Assembly: GCF_004345605.1 (NCBI RefSeq)
Contig: NZ_SLVY01000004.1
Span: 331,448 to 395,447, forward strand
Direction of reading: 5' to 3'
Origin: Rhodococcus sp. SMB37
GTDB lineage: Bacteria; Actinomycetota; Actinomycetes; Mycobacteriales; Mycobacteriaceae
Length of the DNA: 64,000 nucleotides
Positions 45,629 through 54,822 of the stretch are shown one piece after another. A program made the translations under genes and the position numbers. Every line of letters starts with the position of its first letter. Position 1 is the first letter of the stretch. A model generated the notes under the pieces. The model saw only the letters and a program-made list of their open reading frames with translations, was not told the origin of the DNA and did not search any database.

Positions 45629-46270
45629 ATGTCGAACCGGTTACCTGCGGACGAGCGTCGAACCCAACTCGTCGAATCTGCACTGGAACTCGCCGAAGGC
45701 GGTGGCGTCGGCGCGGTCACCGTCCGGGCAGTTGCGGAGAACGCCGGAGTGTCGTTGGGGGTGGTGCACTACTGTTTCGACAGCAAGGAAGCCCTCGTCG
45801 TCGCGATGGCAGAGGCGTTGATTCAGCAGCTCGCCGACACCATGCGCACGGCGTTCGACATCCCCCACGACGAGCCCGCGCCGCAGGGCGTTCGCGGTCT
45901 GCGAGAACTGTTGTTCAAAGGGCTCAGTGCTGCGTGGCCGTCGATCGAGGCCACCGCCGGACGTCAACTCCTCACCTACGAGATCACCACCTACTCGCTT
46001 CGTCACCGCAATGAGGCCGCGCTCGGTGGTGACATAGCCCTGCAGCAGTACCGCATCATGGACGAACAGGCGCACGCGTTCCTGACGGCGTGTGCCGAAC
46101 AGACCGGAACGACGTGGACGGAGCCGATCGAATGTGTGGCGCGCATCGCGCTCGCGCTCATCGACGGACTGACGCTGCGCTGGCTCGTCGACCGGGAAAG
46201 TGATTCGATCGTCAGCGAACTCGACGACATGGCAGCGATCATCGCATCCCGTGCCATCGGGAAACCCTGA
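45629..46270 (+). CDS. TetR-family regulator
   Basis: 213-residue regulator with helix-turn-helix VRAVAENAGVSLGVVHYCFDSKEALV (about residues 37-62) and a helical ligand domain. The ATG at 45629 follows TACCAT by 6 nt, suggesting a leaderless mRNA. It lies between the divergent lactone oxidase and a downstream aldolase gene, with a candidate operator in the gap. It therefore likely controls this small catabolic unit. Ligand unknown. Confidence 0.9.
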   Translation: MSNRLPADERRTQLVESALELAEGGGVGAVTVRAVAENAGVSLGVVHYCFDSKEALVVAMAEALIQQLADTMRTAFDIPHDEPAPQGVRGLRELLFKGLSAAWPSIEATAGRQLLTYEITTYSLRHRNEAALGGDIALQQYRIMDEQAHAFLTACAEQTGTTWTEPIECVARIALALIDGLTLRWLVDRESDSIVSELDDMAAIIASRAIGKP

Positions 46271-46304
46271 CACTCACCCCTGCACCACACTCACCCTCGC
46301 ACCG

Positions 46305-47528
46305 ATGGGATCACCCTTGAGCACTGCTGTACCCGGCAACACGGCTGTACCCGGCAACACGGCTGTTCTCGACCGCATCGATGCAGCGACGTCGGATCTG
46401 GATCCACCCTTCGCGGCATTGGACCTGACGACATTGCGGTCCAATGCGGACGATCTCGTCCATCGTGCGTCGGGCACCCCCGTCCGGGTCGCGAGTAAGT
46501 CGGTGCGCTGCCGAACCGTGCTCGAGGAGGTGCTCGGTTCCGGTCTCACCGCGCAGGGCGGGTTCCGCGGCATCATGGCGTATTCGTTGCGTGAGGCGCT
46601 CTGGCTCGTCGGGCGCGGTGCACGCGACATCTTGCTCGGGTATCCCACCGTCGACCGCGGGGGCCTCGCGGAACTCGCTGCCGACCCTGTCGCGCTCGGG
46701 TCGGTGACCCTGATGGTCGATGCGCCCGCGCAGCTGGATCTGATCCGAAATGCCTTGGGCACCGGAACTGTTCGCCCACGCGTGTGTCTCGACGTCGATG
46801 CGTCACTGCGTGTCGGACCGATCCACCTGGGGGTGCGGCGGTCACCGCTGCGCACCCCTGATCGAGCGGCCGAACTCGCGAGGCTCGCTGTGGCGGGCAG
46901 TTTCGACGTCGTCGGAATCATGTTCTACGAGGCGCAGATCGCGGGCCTGCCCGACTCGTCGCTGCCCGTGCGGATGGTCAAGAGAATATCGGCGCGGGAA
47001 CTCGCGACACGGCGCGGCGACGTGGTCGACGCGGTCCGCGCCGTGGTCGGCGACCTCGAGATCGTCAACAGCGGCGGCACCGGATCACTCGAGGTGAGTG
47101 CGTCCGATCCGGTGGTCACCGAGGTCACCGCCGGATCGGGGCTGTACGTACCGACCTTGTTCGACGCCTACGACTCGTTCACGCCGAATCCTTCGTTGTT
47201 CTTCGCGTTGTCCGCAGTGCGCAAACCCGCGCCGTCGATCACCACTCTGTTCGGCGGCGGGTACATCGCGTCGGGACCGCCGGGTGCGGCCCGTGTTCCC
47301 CGGCCGGTCCGGCCCGCAGGACTGAAGCTTCTGCGCAACGAGGGAGCGGGGGAGGTGCAGACCCCGGTGCGCGGCCGAGCCGCTTCGGATGTCCCGATCG
47401 GTGGACGTGTGTGGTTCAGACATGCGAAGGCGGGGGAGCTGTGCGAGAGATTCGCGCAGATCCACGTCGTCGAGGCCGGTGCTCGCACTGCCGTTCCCAC
47501 CTACCGAGGTGAAGGGCACTGCTGGTGA
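46305..47528 (+). CDS. PLP-dependent amino acid deaminase/aldolase (D-threonine aldolase-like)
   Basis: 407 residues, fold-type III PLP enzyme (alanine-racemase barrel). The PLP lysine is about K65 in VRVASKSVRCR. Other hallmarks are GGFRGIMAYSLREALWL, DVDASLRVG, VVGIMFYEAQI and IVNSGGTGSLE for phosphate binding, and the C-terminal VWFRHAKAGELCERF with His/Cys metal-binding positions seen in D-threonine aldolases. ATG 46305 is used. The N-terminus carries a tandem AVPGNT hexapeptide, so the real start could lie after it. It follows TetR by 34 nt. The substrate is a hydroxy D-amino acid by family. Confidence 0.85.
   Translation: MGSPLSTAVPGNTAVPGNTAVLDRIDAATSDLDPPFAALDLTTLRSNADDLVHRASGTPVRVASKSVRCRTVLEEVLGSGLTAQGGFRGIMAYSLREALWLVGRGARDILLGYPTVDRGGLAELAADPVALGSVTLMVDAPAQLDLIRNALGTGTVRPRVCLDVDASLRVGPIHLGVRRSPLRTPDRAAELARLAVAGSFDVVGIMFYEAQIAGLPDSSLPVRMVKRISARELATRRGDVVDAVRAVVGDLEIVNSGGTGSLEVSASDPVVTEVTAGSGLYVPTLFDAYDSFTPNPSLFFALSAVRKPAPSITTLFGGGYIASGPPGAARVPRPVRPAGLKLLRNEGAGEVQTPVRGRAASDVPIGGRVWFRHAKAGELCERFAQIHVVEAGARTAVPTYRGEGHCW
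46326..46361 (+). repeat. In-frame 18-bp tandem repeat in aldolase N-terminus
   Basis: GCTGTACCCGGCAACACG occurs twice (46326-46343 and 46344-46361) and encodes A-V-P-G-N-T twice. Being in frame, it leaves the enzyme intact. Confidence 0.9.
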
Positions 47529-47560
47529 ACGCTCGGTGGCGGTGAGCGGATAATGCACCC

Positions 47561-48196
47561 ATGCCGTTCTTCGACGGGGCCGCAGGCCGCATCCACTACC
47601 GCAGCTGGAACACCGACGCGACTTCGGTCGGGGTCGTCTTCGCCCACGGCATCAGGCAGCACACCGGCAATTACCACCGATTCGCCGCGGGTCTCGGCGC
47701 TCGCGGTATCGCACTGTGGGGCATCGACCTGGCCGGGCACGGATTGTCGGAGGGCGAACCCGATGCCCCCGGGTCCGTCGAGTCCCACGCGGCCGATCTG
47801 TCCGCGTTGACCGCGATCGCGGAGGACGCGGGGGTCCCGCTTGTGCTGATGGGGCATTCGCTCGGAGCAGCGTCTGCGCTCGCGCTCCTGCGCACCGACA
47901 CCGACCGTTTCGGGGCCGCGGTTCTGTGTGGGACCCCGCGATCGGCGACACGCCCCGAGTTCGCTCGGGCACTGGCGGAATCCCGCCTGCCCGTCCTTGC
48001 CGTGCACGGAATCGATGATCGGCTCGCCCCCGTGGAACCGGTGCGGGCGTGGGCCGCGGAGGTACCGAACCTGCAGCTCGACGAGTACCCCGATGCGGGG
48101 CACGATCTGCTCCACGAGCCGGTCCATCGTGCAGTCACCCGGGACATCGCAGAATTCGTCCTCGAGGTCACCGCCCGACGCCGACCGCTTCCCTGA
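47561..48196 (+). CDS. Small alpha/beta hydrolase (monoacylglycerol-lipase-like)
   Basis: 211-residue hydrolase with nucleophile S100 in GHSLGA, FAHGIRQH as the oxyanion region, GIDLAGHGLSEG, a catalytic Asp in VHGIDDRLAP and His in DAGHDLLHE. It resembles monoacylglycerol lipases but is about 70 residues shorter because the lid between the core strands is nearly absent, predicting an open active site and small substrates. Stand-alone gene; followed by a perfect hairpin between convergent genes. Confidence 0.87.
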   Translation: MPFFDGAAGRIHYRSWNTDATSVGVVFAHGIRQHTGNYHRFAAGLGARGIALWGIDLAGHGLSEGEPDAPGSVESHAADLSALTAIAEDAGVPLVLMGHSLGAASALALLRTDTDRFGAAVLCGTPRSATRPEFARALAESRLPVLAVHGIDDRLAPVEPVRAWAAEVPNLQLDEYPDAGHDLLHEPVHRAVTRDIAEFVLEVTARRRPLP

Positions 48197-48198
48197 GC

Positions 48199-48249
48199 GA
48201 GCGAAAGTGCCGTTCATCTCGACCAGGCGAGTGAACGGCACTTTCGCTC
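48199..48249. terminator. Perfect 18-bp inverted repeat between convergent genes
   Basis: GAGCGAAAGTGCCGTTCA (48199-48216) and its exact complement (48232-48249) flank a 15-nt loop. It starts 3 nt after the hydrolase stop and ends 27 nt before the acyl-CoA synthetase stop, as expected for a bidirectional terminator. Confidence 0.75.
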
Positions 48250-48276
48250 AGTGGTGCTCGGGACAGGGCAGACGGG

Positions 48277-50079
48277 TCAGGAGTAGAGCGCCTCGATAGC
48301 CGCCCCGTGCTTGTCGTGGATGATGTTGCGCTTGAGCTTGAGCGTCGGGGTGAGCTCGCCGGTCTCGATCGAGAAGTCGGTCTCGAGGATGCGGTACTTC
48401 TTGATGGCCTCGGCCTTCGACACCTTGGCGTTCGTGGCTGCCACGGCCGAATCGATCTCCGCGATCAGGTCGGGGTTCTTGATCAGATCTGCGATCGTGC
48501 TGTCCGCGGGCAGACTGTGGCGCTCGAGCCAGCCCGGGAGGGTTTCCGCGTCGATGGTGATGAGCGCACCGATGAACGGCTTCGCATCGCCGACGACGAG
48601 GACCTGGCTGATCAGCGGATGCGCACGCAGGGAATCCTCGAGGATCGCGGGCGCGACGTTCTTGCCGCCGGCGGTGACGAGCAGTTCCTTCTTACGTCCG
48701 GTGATCGCGATGAACCCCTCGGCGTCGATCGTTCCGATGTCGCCGGTGTGGAACCAGCCGTCGCGGATCGAGTCGGCGGTGGCCGCGTCGTTCTGCCAGT
48801 AGCCGTCGAACACCACAGGACCCTTGAGAAGCAGTTCGCCGTCCTCGGCGATCTTCGCGGTGTGCCCGTTGAGGGGACGCCCGACGGTGCCGACCTTCTG
48901 ATTCTCCGGGGTGTTCATGACGATGCCGCCGGTGGTCTCGGTGAGACCGTAGCCTTCGTACACCGTCACTCCGATACCGCGGAAGAAGTGACCGAGACGC
49001 GCACCGAGTGCAGCGCCGCCCGACACGGCCCGGGTCGCGTTTCCGCCGAGAGCATCGCGCAGCTTACCGTAGACGAGCTTGTCGAACAGCGCGTGCTTGG
49101 CCTTGAGAACGAGGCCCGGACCGCCCGCTTCGAGTGCCTTGCTGTACTCGATCGCGGTGTCGGCTGCCTTGTCGAAGATCTTGCCCTTGCCGCCGTCGTA
49201 CGCCTTCTGCTTGGCGGAGTTGTAGACCTTCTCGAACACGCGCGGAACCGAGAGGATGAAGTTGGGCTTGAACGCGGCGAACTGGTCGAGCAGGGTGGTC
49301 AGATCCGAGGTGTGACCCACAGTGACCTTGTGATCGAACGACGCGAAGGAGATGAGCCGGGCGAACACGTGAGCGAGTGGCAGGAACAGCAGCGTGCGCT
49401 GACCGGCCTCCATCGAGTCGGGTAGCCCCAGCTGGGCGGCGGTGGACTCGGCGTAGAAGTGGCGATGCTTGAGCTGCACGCCCTTGGGCCGGCCGGTGGT
49501 GCCCGAGGTGTAGATGAGGGTGGCGGCGGATTCCGCATTCACCTGGTTGCGGCGTTCCTCGACCTGCTCGTCGGTGACCGCCGCGCCGCGTGCGGTGAGT
49601 TCCTCGATTGCACCCTTGGCGCCCGAGGCCGGATCGATCTGCAGGAGCTCGCGCACGGTCGGTGCGGCCTCGGCGACCTCACGGACGATGTCGGCCTGCT
49701 CGGTGTTCTCGACGATGAGAAGGGATGTTCCCGAGTCCTCGAGGATCCACTTCGACTGGTCGGCCGCGGAGGTCTCGTAGATCGCGACCGTGGCACCGCC
49801 TGCGGTCCAGATCGCGTAGTCCAGCAGAACCCATTCGTAGCGGGTGCTCGAGAGGATCGCGACGCGGTCGCCCAGCTCGACCCCGGATGCCATCAGGCCC
49901 TTCGCCACGGCGCGGACCTCGGCGGCGAACTGGACTGCCGTGACCGGTACCCACTCGCCGTCGATGAGGCGTTCGAATGGCACGAAGTCGGGAGACTCCT
50001 TTTCGTGCCGGAACACCGAATCTGCCATCGACACGTCGTCCGGAATCGCGAACGACTGCGGAACGGCAATCTCACCCAT
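48277..50079 (-). CDS. fadD15: Long-chain fatty acyl-CoA synthetase (FadD15-like)
   Basis: 600 residues, matching FadD15-type AMP-dependent synthetases in length. P-loop LIYTSGTTGRPKGVQLKH is intact, followed by FLPLAHVFARL, the adenine motif YEGYGLTETTGG, GWFHTGDIG and the hinge/ligase part AITGRKKELLVTAGGKNVAPAILED. It ends with GELTPTLKLKRN containing the catalytic Lys region. It activates fatty acids with ATP and CoA. ATG 50079 is chosen because GGAGGGG lies 6-9 nt upstream. It is convergent with the hydrolase and the shared hairpin terminator. Confidence 0.95.
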   Translation of the reverse strand: MGEIAVPQSFAIPDDVSMADSVFRHEKESPDFVPFERLIDGEWVPVTAVQFAAEVRAVAKGLMASGVELGDRVAILSSTRYEWVLLDYAIWTAGGATVAIYETSAADQSKWILEDSGTSLLIVENTEQADIVREVAEAAPTVRELLQIDPASGAKGAIEELTARGAAVTDEQVEERRNQVNAESAATLIYTSGTTGRPKGVQLKHRHFYAESTAAQLGLPDSMEAGQRTLLFLPLAHVFARLISFASFDHKVTVGHTSDLTTLLDQFAAFKPNFILSVPRVFEKVYNSAKQKAYDGGKGKIFDKAADTAIEYSKALEAGGPGLVLKAKHALFDKLVYGKLRDALGGNATRAVSGGAALGARLGHFFRGIGVTVYEGYGLTETTGGIVMNTPENQKVGTVGRPLNGHTAKIAEDGELLLKGPVVFDGYWQNDAATADSIRDGWFHTGDIGTIDAEGFIAITGRKKELLVTAGGKNVAPAILEDSLRAHPLISQVLVVGDAKPFIGALITIDAETLPGWLERHSLPADSTIADLIKNPDLIAEIDSAVAATNAKVSKAEAIKKYRILETDFSIETGELTPTLKLKRNIIHDKHGAAIEALYS

Positions 50080-50172
50080 CTGTGACCCCTCCATCTTTTT
50101 GAAACTTGCGGTGTGCATTGCATCACAAAGCGTTCGCTTCCGCACCACCCGGGCTGCCGGTTTTGGGAAGTT

Positions 50173-50895
50173 TCAGGGTCCATTGTGCGTGATCTGCGAC
50201 ACGAAAGCTACCCGCAGGTAGCTTGAGGGGTCGCTCGACGCTCTTACGTGCTGTCGCGCAGGATGCCTGTCGCGCAGGATGCCTGCGGCTTCGTCGTCGC
50301 TCAGCTGATGGAAGTCGGAATAGGCCGCCCCTACGGAGTCGTAGCCCGGGGGTGTCCACGGGCAGATCACTTCGTCCGCATCCCGAGCGACCCGGCTCGA
50401 GGCCTCGGGGGAGGCGATCGGAACCGCGAGCACCACTCGCGTGGCACCGGCAGCGCGTGCGGCCAGGCATGCGACCGCTGCGGTCGCCCCGGTTGCCATC
50501 CCGTCGTCGACGATCACGGCGGTGCGCCCGCTCAGTGCGACACGTTCGCGACCGGAACGCAGCAGGGCGCCACGACGTTCCAGCTCGACCTGCTCGTGTG
50601 CCTGAACGTGTTCGATGGACTCGGCGCCGATCCTGGAGATCCGGATCACCTCGTCGTTGAGAACCCGGATGCCGCCCTCGGCGATCGCGCCCATCGCAAG
50701 CTCGGGATGCCAGGGCACCCCGAGCTTGCGGACGACGAGGACATCGAGCGGAGCACCGAGAGCGCGGGCGACTTCGCGGGCCACCGGAAGCCCACCGCGG
50801 GGCAACGCGAGAACGACGTTGTCCGCTCCACGGAGATGCTCGACCGAGCGGGCGAGCCGCCGACCGGCCTCTTCACGCGAGGAGTACCGCCGCAC
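50173..50895 (-). CDS. Phosphoribosyltransferase with altered C-terminus
   Basis: 240-residue type I phosphoribosyltransferase-fold protein of the stand-alone actinobacterial kind. The PRPP loop V-I-V-D-D-G-M-A-T-G-A-T-A lies at 127-139. RRYSSREEAGRRLA and VLALPRGGLPVAREVA give the usual N-terminal half, and DEVICPWTPPGYDSVGAAYSDFHQLSDDE a conserved end block. A 16-bp tandem duplication (50252-50283) shifts the frame at residue 210. Without it the protein would end two codons later at 211 residues. The present 31-residue tail is therefore new sequence. The substrate base is unknown. The start is GTG 50895. Confidence 0.85.
   Translation of the reverse strand: MRRYSSREEAGRRLARSVEHLRGADNVVLALPRGGLPVAREVARALGAPLDVLVVRKLGVPWHPELAMGAIAEGGIRVLNDEVIRISRIGAESIEHVQAHEQVELERRGALLRSGRERVALSGRTAVIVDDGMATGATAAVACLAARAAGATRVVLAVPIASPEASSRVARDADEVICPWTPPGYDSVGAAYSDFHQLSDDEAAGILRDRHPARQHVRASSDPSSYLRVAFVSQITHNGP
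50252..50283 (-). repeat. 16-bp tandem duplication causing a 3' frameshift
   Basis: TGTCGCGCAGGATGCC is present at 50252-50267 and again at 50268-50283. Sixteen is not a multiple of three, so the second copy changes the reading frame of the phosphoribosyltransferase gene. Confidence 0.92.
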
Positions 50896-50926
50896 TACCC
50901 CAGTATGGACTCGGCGCGGGATGAAA

Positions 50927-52201
50927 TCAGCCCAGCTCGCCGGACAGATAGGAGTGATACGCCGGGAGGTCGAGCTGGCCGTGCCCGGACAGACCGATCA
51001 CGATGACCTCGGGCTCGGACAGGCTGCGCGCGTACTCGGCGGCCGCGGCGATCGCGTGCGACGACTCGGGCGCGGGAACGATGCCTTCGGCGCGGGCGAA
51101 GGTCACGGCGGCCGCGAAGGCGTCGGTCTGTTCGACGGCCTGCCCGCGGACGTAACCGAGTTCGACGGTGTGGCTGAGCAGCGGAGCCATTCCGTGGTAC
51201 CGCAGCCCGCCCGCGTGGATCGGATCCGGGATGAAGTCCTGGCCCAGCGTGTGCATCTTCAGCAGCGGGGTCAGACCCACGATGTCGCCGTGGTCGTAGC
51301 GGTACTCACCCTGGGTGATGGACGGGCAGGCCGCGGGCTCGACCGCGACGATGCGGGTGTCAGCGCGGTCGCGGAGGACCTCCCGGATGAACGGAAACGC
51401 CAGACCGGCGAGGTTGGAGCCACCCCCGGCGCAACCGAACACGACGTCGGCCTGCGTCTCACCTGCAGCACGGAGTTGGTCGACCGCCTCGAGGCCGATG
51501 ACCGTCTGGTGCAGCACGACGTGGTTGAGCACGCTCCCGAGCGTGTAGCGGGCGGCGGCGTCCCCGATGGCGACCTCGACCGCCTCGGACACTGCGATGC
51601 CGAGGGAACCGGGCGTGTCCGGCAGTTCCGCGAGGACCTTGCGTCCCGCTTCGGTCAGCTCGGACGGACTCGGGTGTACGGTGCCGCCGTATGTCTCGAT
51701 GAGGAACCGGCGGTAAGGCTTCGAATCGTACGACGCGCGCACCTGCCACACCTCGAGGTCGATGCCGAACTTGGCGCATGCGAACGCGAGGGCCGAGCCC
51801 CACTGGCCGGCACCCGTCTCCGTCGTCAGCTTCGCGACGCCGTCGATGGAGTTGTAGTAGGCCTGCGCGACCGCCGAGTTGACCTTGTGGCTACCGACCG
51901 GGCTCACACCTTCGTACTTGACGTAGATGCGGGCGGGTGTGGCGAGTGCCTTCTCGAACGATCGGGCGCGGATCAGCGGGGTCGTACGGTACGTTCCGTA
52001 CACCTCGCGGATCGGCTCGGGGATCTCGATGTCCGTCTCGGTCGAAAGCTCCTGCTCGATCAGGCCGGAGGCGAACAGCGGAGCGAGGTCGTCCGCAGCG
52101 ATCGGTTCCCGGGTGCCAGGGTGCAGGTGCGGCGGCGGAGCAACCGGTAGATCCCCGGCGATGTTGTACCAGTGGGTGGGGACGGCGATCGAATCCGACA
52201 C
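50927..52201 (-). CDS. trpB: Tryptophan synthase beta-like enzyme TrpB2
   Basis: 424-residue PLP enzyme of the TrpB2 type. PLP lysine K106 in PVGSHKVNSA, LTTETGAGQWGSALAFACAKFG, phosphate-binding FGCAGGGSNLAG and a C-terminal PAPESSHAIAAA. The long N-terminal extension (HWYNIAGDLP) and GSHKVNSA variant separate TrpB2 from TrpB1. No trpA is adjacent, in keeping with a stand-alone role in salvaging indole to tryptophan. GAGAGAAGAG precedes GTG 52201; longer in-frame starts lack support. It is divergent from the helicase. Confidence 0.93.
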   Translation of the reverse strand: MSDSIAVPTHWYNIAGDLPVAPPPHLHPGTREPIAADDLAPLFASGLIEQELSTETDIEIPEPIREVYGTYRTTPLIRARSFEKALATPARIYVKYEGVSPVGSHKVNSAVAQAYYNSIDGVAKLTTETGAGQWGSALAFACAKFGIDLEVWQVRASYDSKPYRRFLIETYGGTVHPSPSELTEAGRKVLAELPDTPGSLGIAVSEAVEVAIGDAAARYTLGSVLNHVVLHQTVIGLEAVDQLRAAGETQADVVFGCAGGGSNLAGLAFPFIREVLRDRADTRIVAVEPAACPSITQGEYRYDHGDIVGLTPLLKMHTLGQDFIPDPIHAGGLRYHGMAPLLSHTVELGYVRGQAVEQTDAFAAAVTFARAEGIVPAPESSHAIAAAAEYARSLSEPEVIVIGLSGHGQLDLPAYHSYLSGELG

Positions 52202-52401
52202 GATGGCGACTCTTCTCTCTCGGCGCGGTGCTGTTTCCGAGCGGCGACGGTGGGCGCGCTCCACTTGTTCTACCAGCGGGTAGAGTCGCAGATCGAGGGG
52301 ACTCATGAGTGCCGACACACGACTGTTCGGGGCGTGTTTCGGCACACTCTTGCGTGGGTGTGGCGCGGAATCGCCGAGCGATCCGATAAACTGCTGGTCA
52401 A

Positions 52402-54279
52402 ATGAGTGAAATTCAAGACGCCCCCGACCAGGAGACCGCATCCCTCACGTTTGCCGATCTCGACATCGACGACCGTGTGCTGAAGGCTCTTTCGGACGTG
52501 GGTTATGAGTCCCCGTCGCCGATCCAGGCGGCAACCATCCCACCACTGCTGGAGGGTCGGGACGTCGTCGGTCTCGCTCAGACCGGCACCGGCAAGACTG
52601 CCGCGTTCGCAGTGCCCATCCTCTCCCGGATCGACACCTCGAAGAAGCGGCCCCAGGCGCTCGTGCTTGCGCCCACCCGAGAACTCGCGCTGCAGGTCGC
52701 GGAGGCTTTCGGTAAGTATTCGTCGCACATCCCGGGCCTGCATGTGTTGCCCATCTACGGCGGTCAGGCCTACGGTGTCCAGCTCTCCGGGCTGCGCCGC
52801 GGTGCTCAGGTCATCGTCGGCACTCCCGGACGTGTGATCGATCACCTTTCCAAGGGCACCCTCGACATCTCGGAGCTCGAGTTCCTCGTCCTCGACGAGG
52901 CCGACGAGATGCTCACGATGGGCTTCCAGGAAGATGTCGAGCGGATCCTTGCCGACACCCCCGACACCAAGCAGGTCGCGTTGTTCTCGGCGACGATGCC
53001 CGGCGCAATTCGCCGGCTGTCGAAGCAGTACCTGAACAACCCGCAGGAGATCACGGTCAAGTCGAAGACCACGACCTCCTCCAACACCACCCAGCGCTGG
53101 GTGCTCGTGTCGCACCAGCGCAAGCTCGATGCGTTGACGCGGATCCTCGAGGTCGAGTCGTTCGAGGCGATGATCATCTTCGTTCGAACGAAGCAGGCCA
53201 CCGAAGATCTGGCAGAACGGCTCCGTGCCCGAGGCTTCTCCGCCGCGGCCATCAACGGCGACATCGTGCAGGCGCAACGTGAGCGGACCATCGGTCAGCT
53301 CAAGAGCGGAGCGCTCGACATTCTGGTCGCGACCGACGTCGCGGCCCGCGGACTCGACGTGGAACGCATCAGCCACGTCGTCAACTACGACATCCCCCAC
53401 GACACCGAGTCGTATGTGCACCGCATCGGCCGGACCGGTCGCGCGGGACGCAGCGGCGACGCACTGCTGTTCGTGGCGCCGCGCGAGCGGCACCTGCTCA
53501 AGGCGATCGAACGGGCCACCCGCCAGCCGGTCACCGAGATCCAGCTACCCAGCGTCGACGATGTCAACGCACAGCGTGTGGCCAAGTTCAACGACTCGAT
53601 CACCGAGGCGCTGACATCCGAGCACCTGCAACTGTTCCGCACGTTCATCGAGGACTACGAGCGCGAACACGATGTTCCGCTCGCCGACATCGCGGCCGCG
53701 CTGGCCGTGCTGTCGCGCGATGGCGATTCGTTCCTCATGGAGGAACAGCCGGAGCCCGTCGCCCCGGCTCGCCGCGAGCGTGAACCCCGCGAGCGTCCGC
53801 CCCGCCGTTTCGACGACGGGCCGAAGGTCGGTCGCGACGGCCAGGAGATGGCGACCTACCGCATCGCGGTGGGCAAGCGCCATCGCGTGCAGCCGGGCGC
53901 GATCGTCGGTGCGATCGCCAACGAAGGCGGCCTGCGCCGCGGCGACTTCGGGCATATCAGCATCCGCGCCGACCACAGTCTCGTCGAGCTCCCCAAGGAC
54001 CTGCCGCAGCAGGCCCTCGAGGCGCTGCGCGCCACCCGGATCTCCGGTGTGCTGATCCAGCTTCAGCGCGACGCCGGTGCACCGGGCGGACGTCCCTCGT
54101 CGTACCGCGGCGGCGGTGATCGCGGTGGCGATCGTCGAGGTGGAGACCGACGCGGAGGCGACCGCGGAGACCGCGGTGGCGATCGTCGCGGTGGCCGCAA
54201 GGACTACGGCAGCAGCGGCGACTTCACTCACCGGAGTGATCGCAGCGACCGCGGTGGTCGCGGCGGCTATCGCGACTGA
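52402..54279 (+). CDS. deaD: DEAD-box RNA helicase with DbpA-type RNA-binding domain and RGG tail
   Basis: 625-residue CsdA/DeaD-type helicase. Q motif (FADLDIDDRVLKALSDVGYESPSPIQ), Walker A AQTGTGKT (59-66), PTREL, DEAD box D165-E-A-D168, SAT (about 196-198), ATDVAARGLD and HRIGRTGRAGR are all present. The C-terminal DbpA-like fold (ATYRIAVGKRHRVQPGAIVGAIANEGGLRRGDFGHI) is followed by an Arg/Gly/Asp-rich disordered tail. It unwinds structured RNA in ribosome assembly and cold adaptation. A TAAACT -10-like box (52387-52392) sits 9 nt before the ATG, so the mRNA has almost no leader. Confidence 0.95.
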   Translation: MSEIQDAPDQETASLTFADLDIDDRVLKALSDVGYESPSPIQAATIPPLLEGRDVVGLAQTGTGKTAAFAVPILSRIDTSKKRPQALVLAPTRELALQVAEAFGKYSSHIPGLHVLPIYGGQAYGVQLSGLRRGAQVIVGTPGRVIDHLSKGTLDISELEFLVLDEADEMLTMGFQEDVERILADTPDTKQVALFSATMPGAIRRLSKQYLNNPQEITVKSKTTTSSNTTQRWVLVSHQRKLDALTRILEVESFEAMIIFVRTKQATEDLAERLRARGFSAAAINGDIVQAQRERTIGQLKSGALDILVATDVAARGLDVERISHVVNYDIPHDTESYVHRIGRTGRAGRSGDALLFVAPRERHLLKAIERATRQPVTEIQLPSVDDVNAQRVAKFNDSITEALTSEHLQLFRTFIEDYEREHDVPLADIAAALAVLSRDGDSFLMEEQPEPVAPARREREPRERPPRRFDDGPKVGRDGQEMATYRIAVGKRHRVQPGAIVGAIANEGGLRRGDFGHISIRADHSLVELPKDLPQQALEALRATRISGVLIQLQRDAGAPGGRPSSYRGGGDRGGDRRGGDRRGGDRGDRGGDRRGGRKDYGSSGDFTHRSDRSDRGGRGGYRD

Positions 54280-54300
54280 AAGTCGTTCACAGGGTATCGA

Positions 54301-54822
54301 TCACGGCGCCTCCGCCAGAACATCGGCGGTGGCGCCGTCGATCGATTCCCGGATGATGTCGGCGTGGCCGGCATGCCGGGCCCACTCCTCGACTTGGTGC
54401 AGGACCAGGAACCGCACGGTGAACGGCACGCCCTGATCGAGCCAGACTGCGGCCCCCGCGGGAATGTCGACGACGCGGTCGAGGTCGGGTTCCGCGCGCA
54501 GCCTCGCCGCGAAACGACCGGCTGTGGCATCGAGGCGCGCGACCTGGTCGGCGACGGACTCTTCGTCGTCGACCTCCCATCCGGCCATCCACGCGGCGAC
54601 CGGGTCGGAGGTGCGGCTCTGCTCACCGGAGATCCGGTTGATGGTCGCTTCGAGACCGTCGATCAGGTGGTTGAGCAGCGCCGCCAAGCTCATCGCCGAC
54701 GCGCTCGGGATACTGCGCGCCTGTTCCGCTGTCAGACCGGACAACGATCGGCGTAGTCCGGCGAACTGGTTTGCGAGGATCGTCAGCAGCAGTTCGGTTT
54801 CTCGGTCGGTCTGTGTCGTCAT
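54301..54822 (-). CDS. DinB-fold protein (DUF664)
   Basis: 173-residue four-helix DinB-like protein. [13 protein letters not shown] and the C-terminal [18 protein letters not shown] bring together three His that form the metal site in DinB and mycothiol S-transferase proteins. [25 protein letters not shown] begins the bundle. Members are often mycothiol-dependent transferases. It overlaps the exporter stop (ATGA), so it is the second gene of the exporter operon, which runs from the MerR-style promoter. Confidence 0.87.
   Translation of the reverse strand: MTTQTDRETELLLTILANQFAGLRRSLSGLTAEQARSIPSASAMSLAALLNHLIDGLEATINRISGEQSRTSDPVAAWMAGWEVDDEESVADQVARLDATAGRFAARLRAEPDLDRVVDIPAGAAVWLDQGVPFTVRFLVLHQVEEWARHAGHADIIRESIDGATADVLAEAP

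Noticed and set aside
54090..54279. Short Arg/Gly/Asp DNA repeats resembling a repeat array.
   Set aside because: They encode the low-complexity RGG tail of the helicase in frame and have no conserved spacers, so they are not a CRISPR array.
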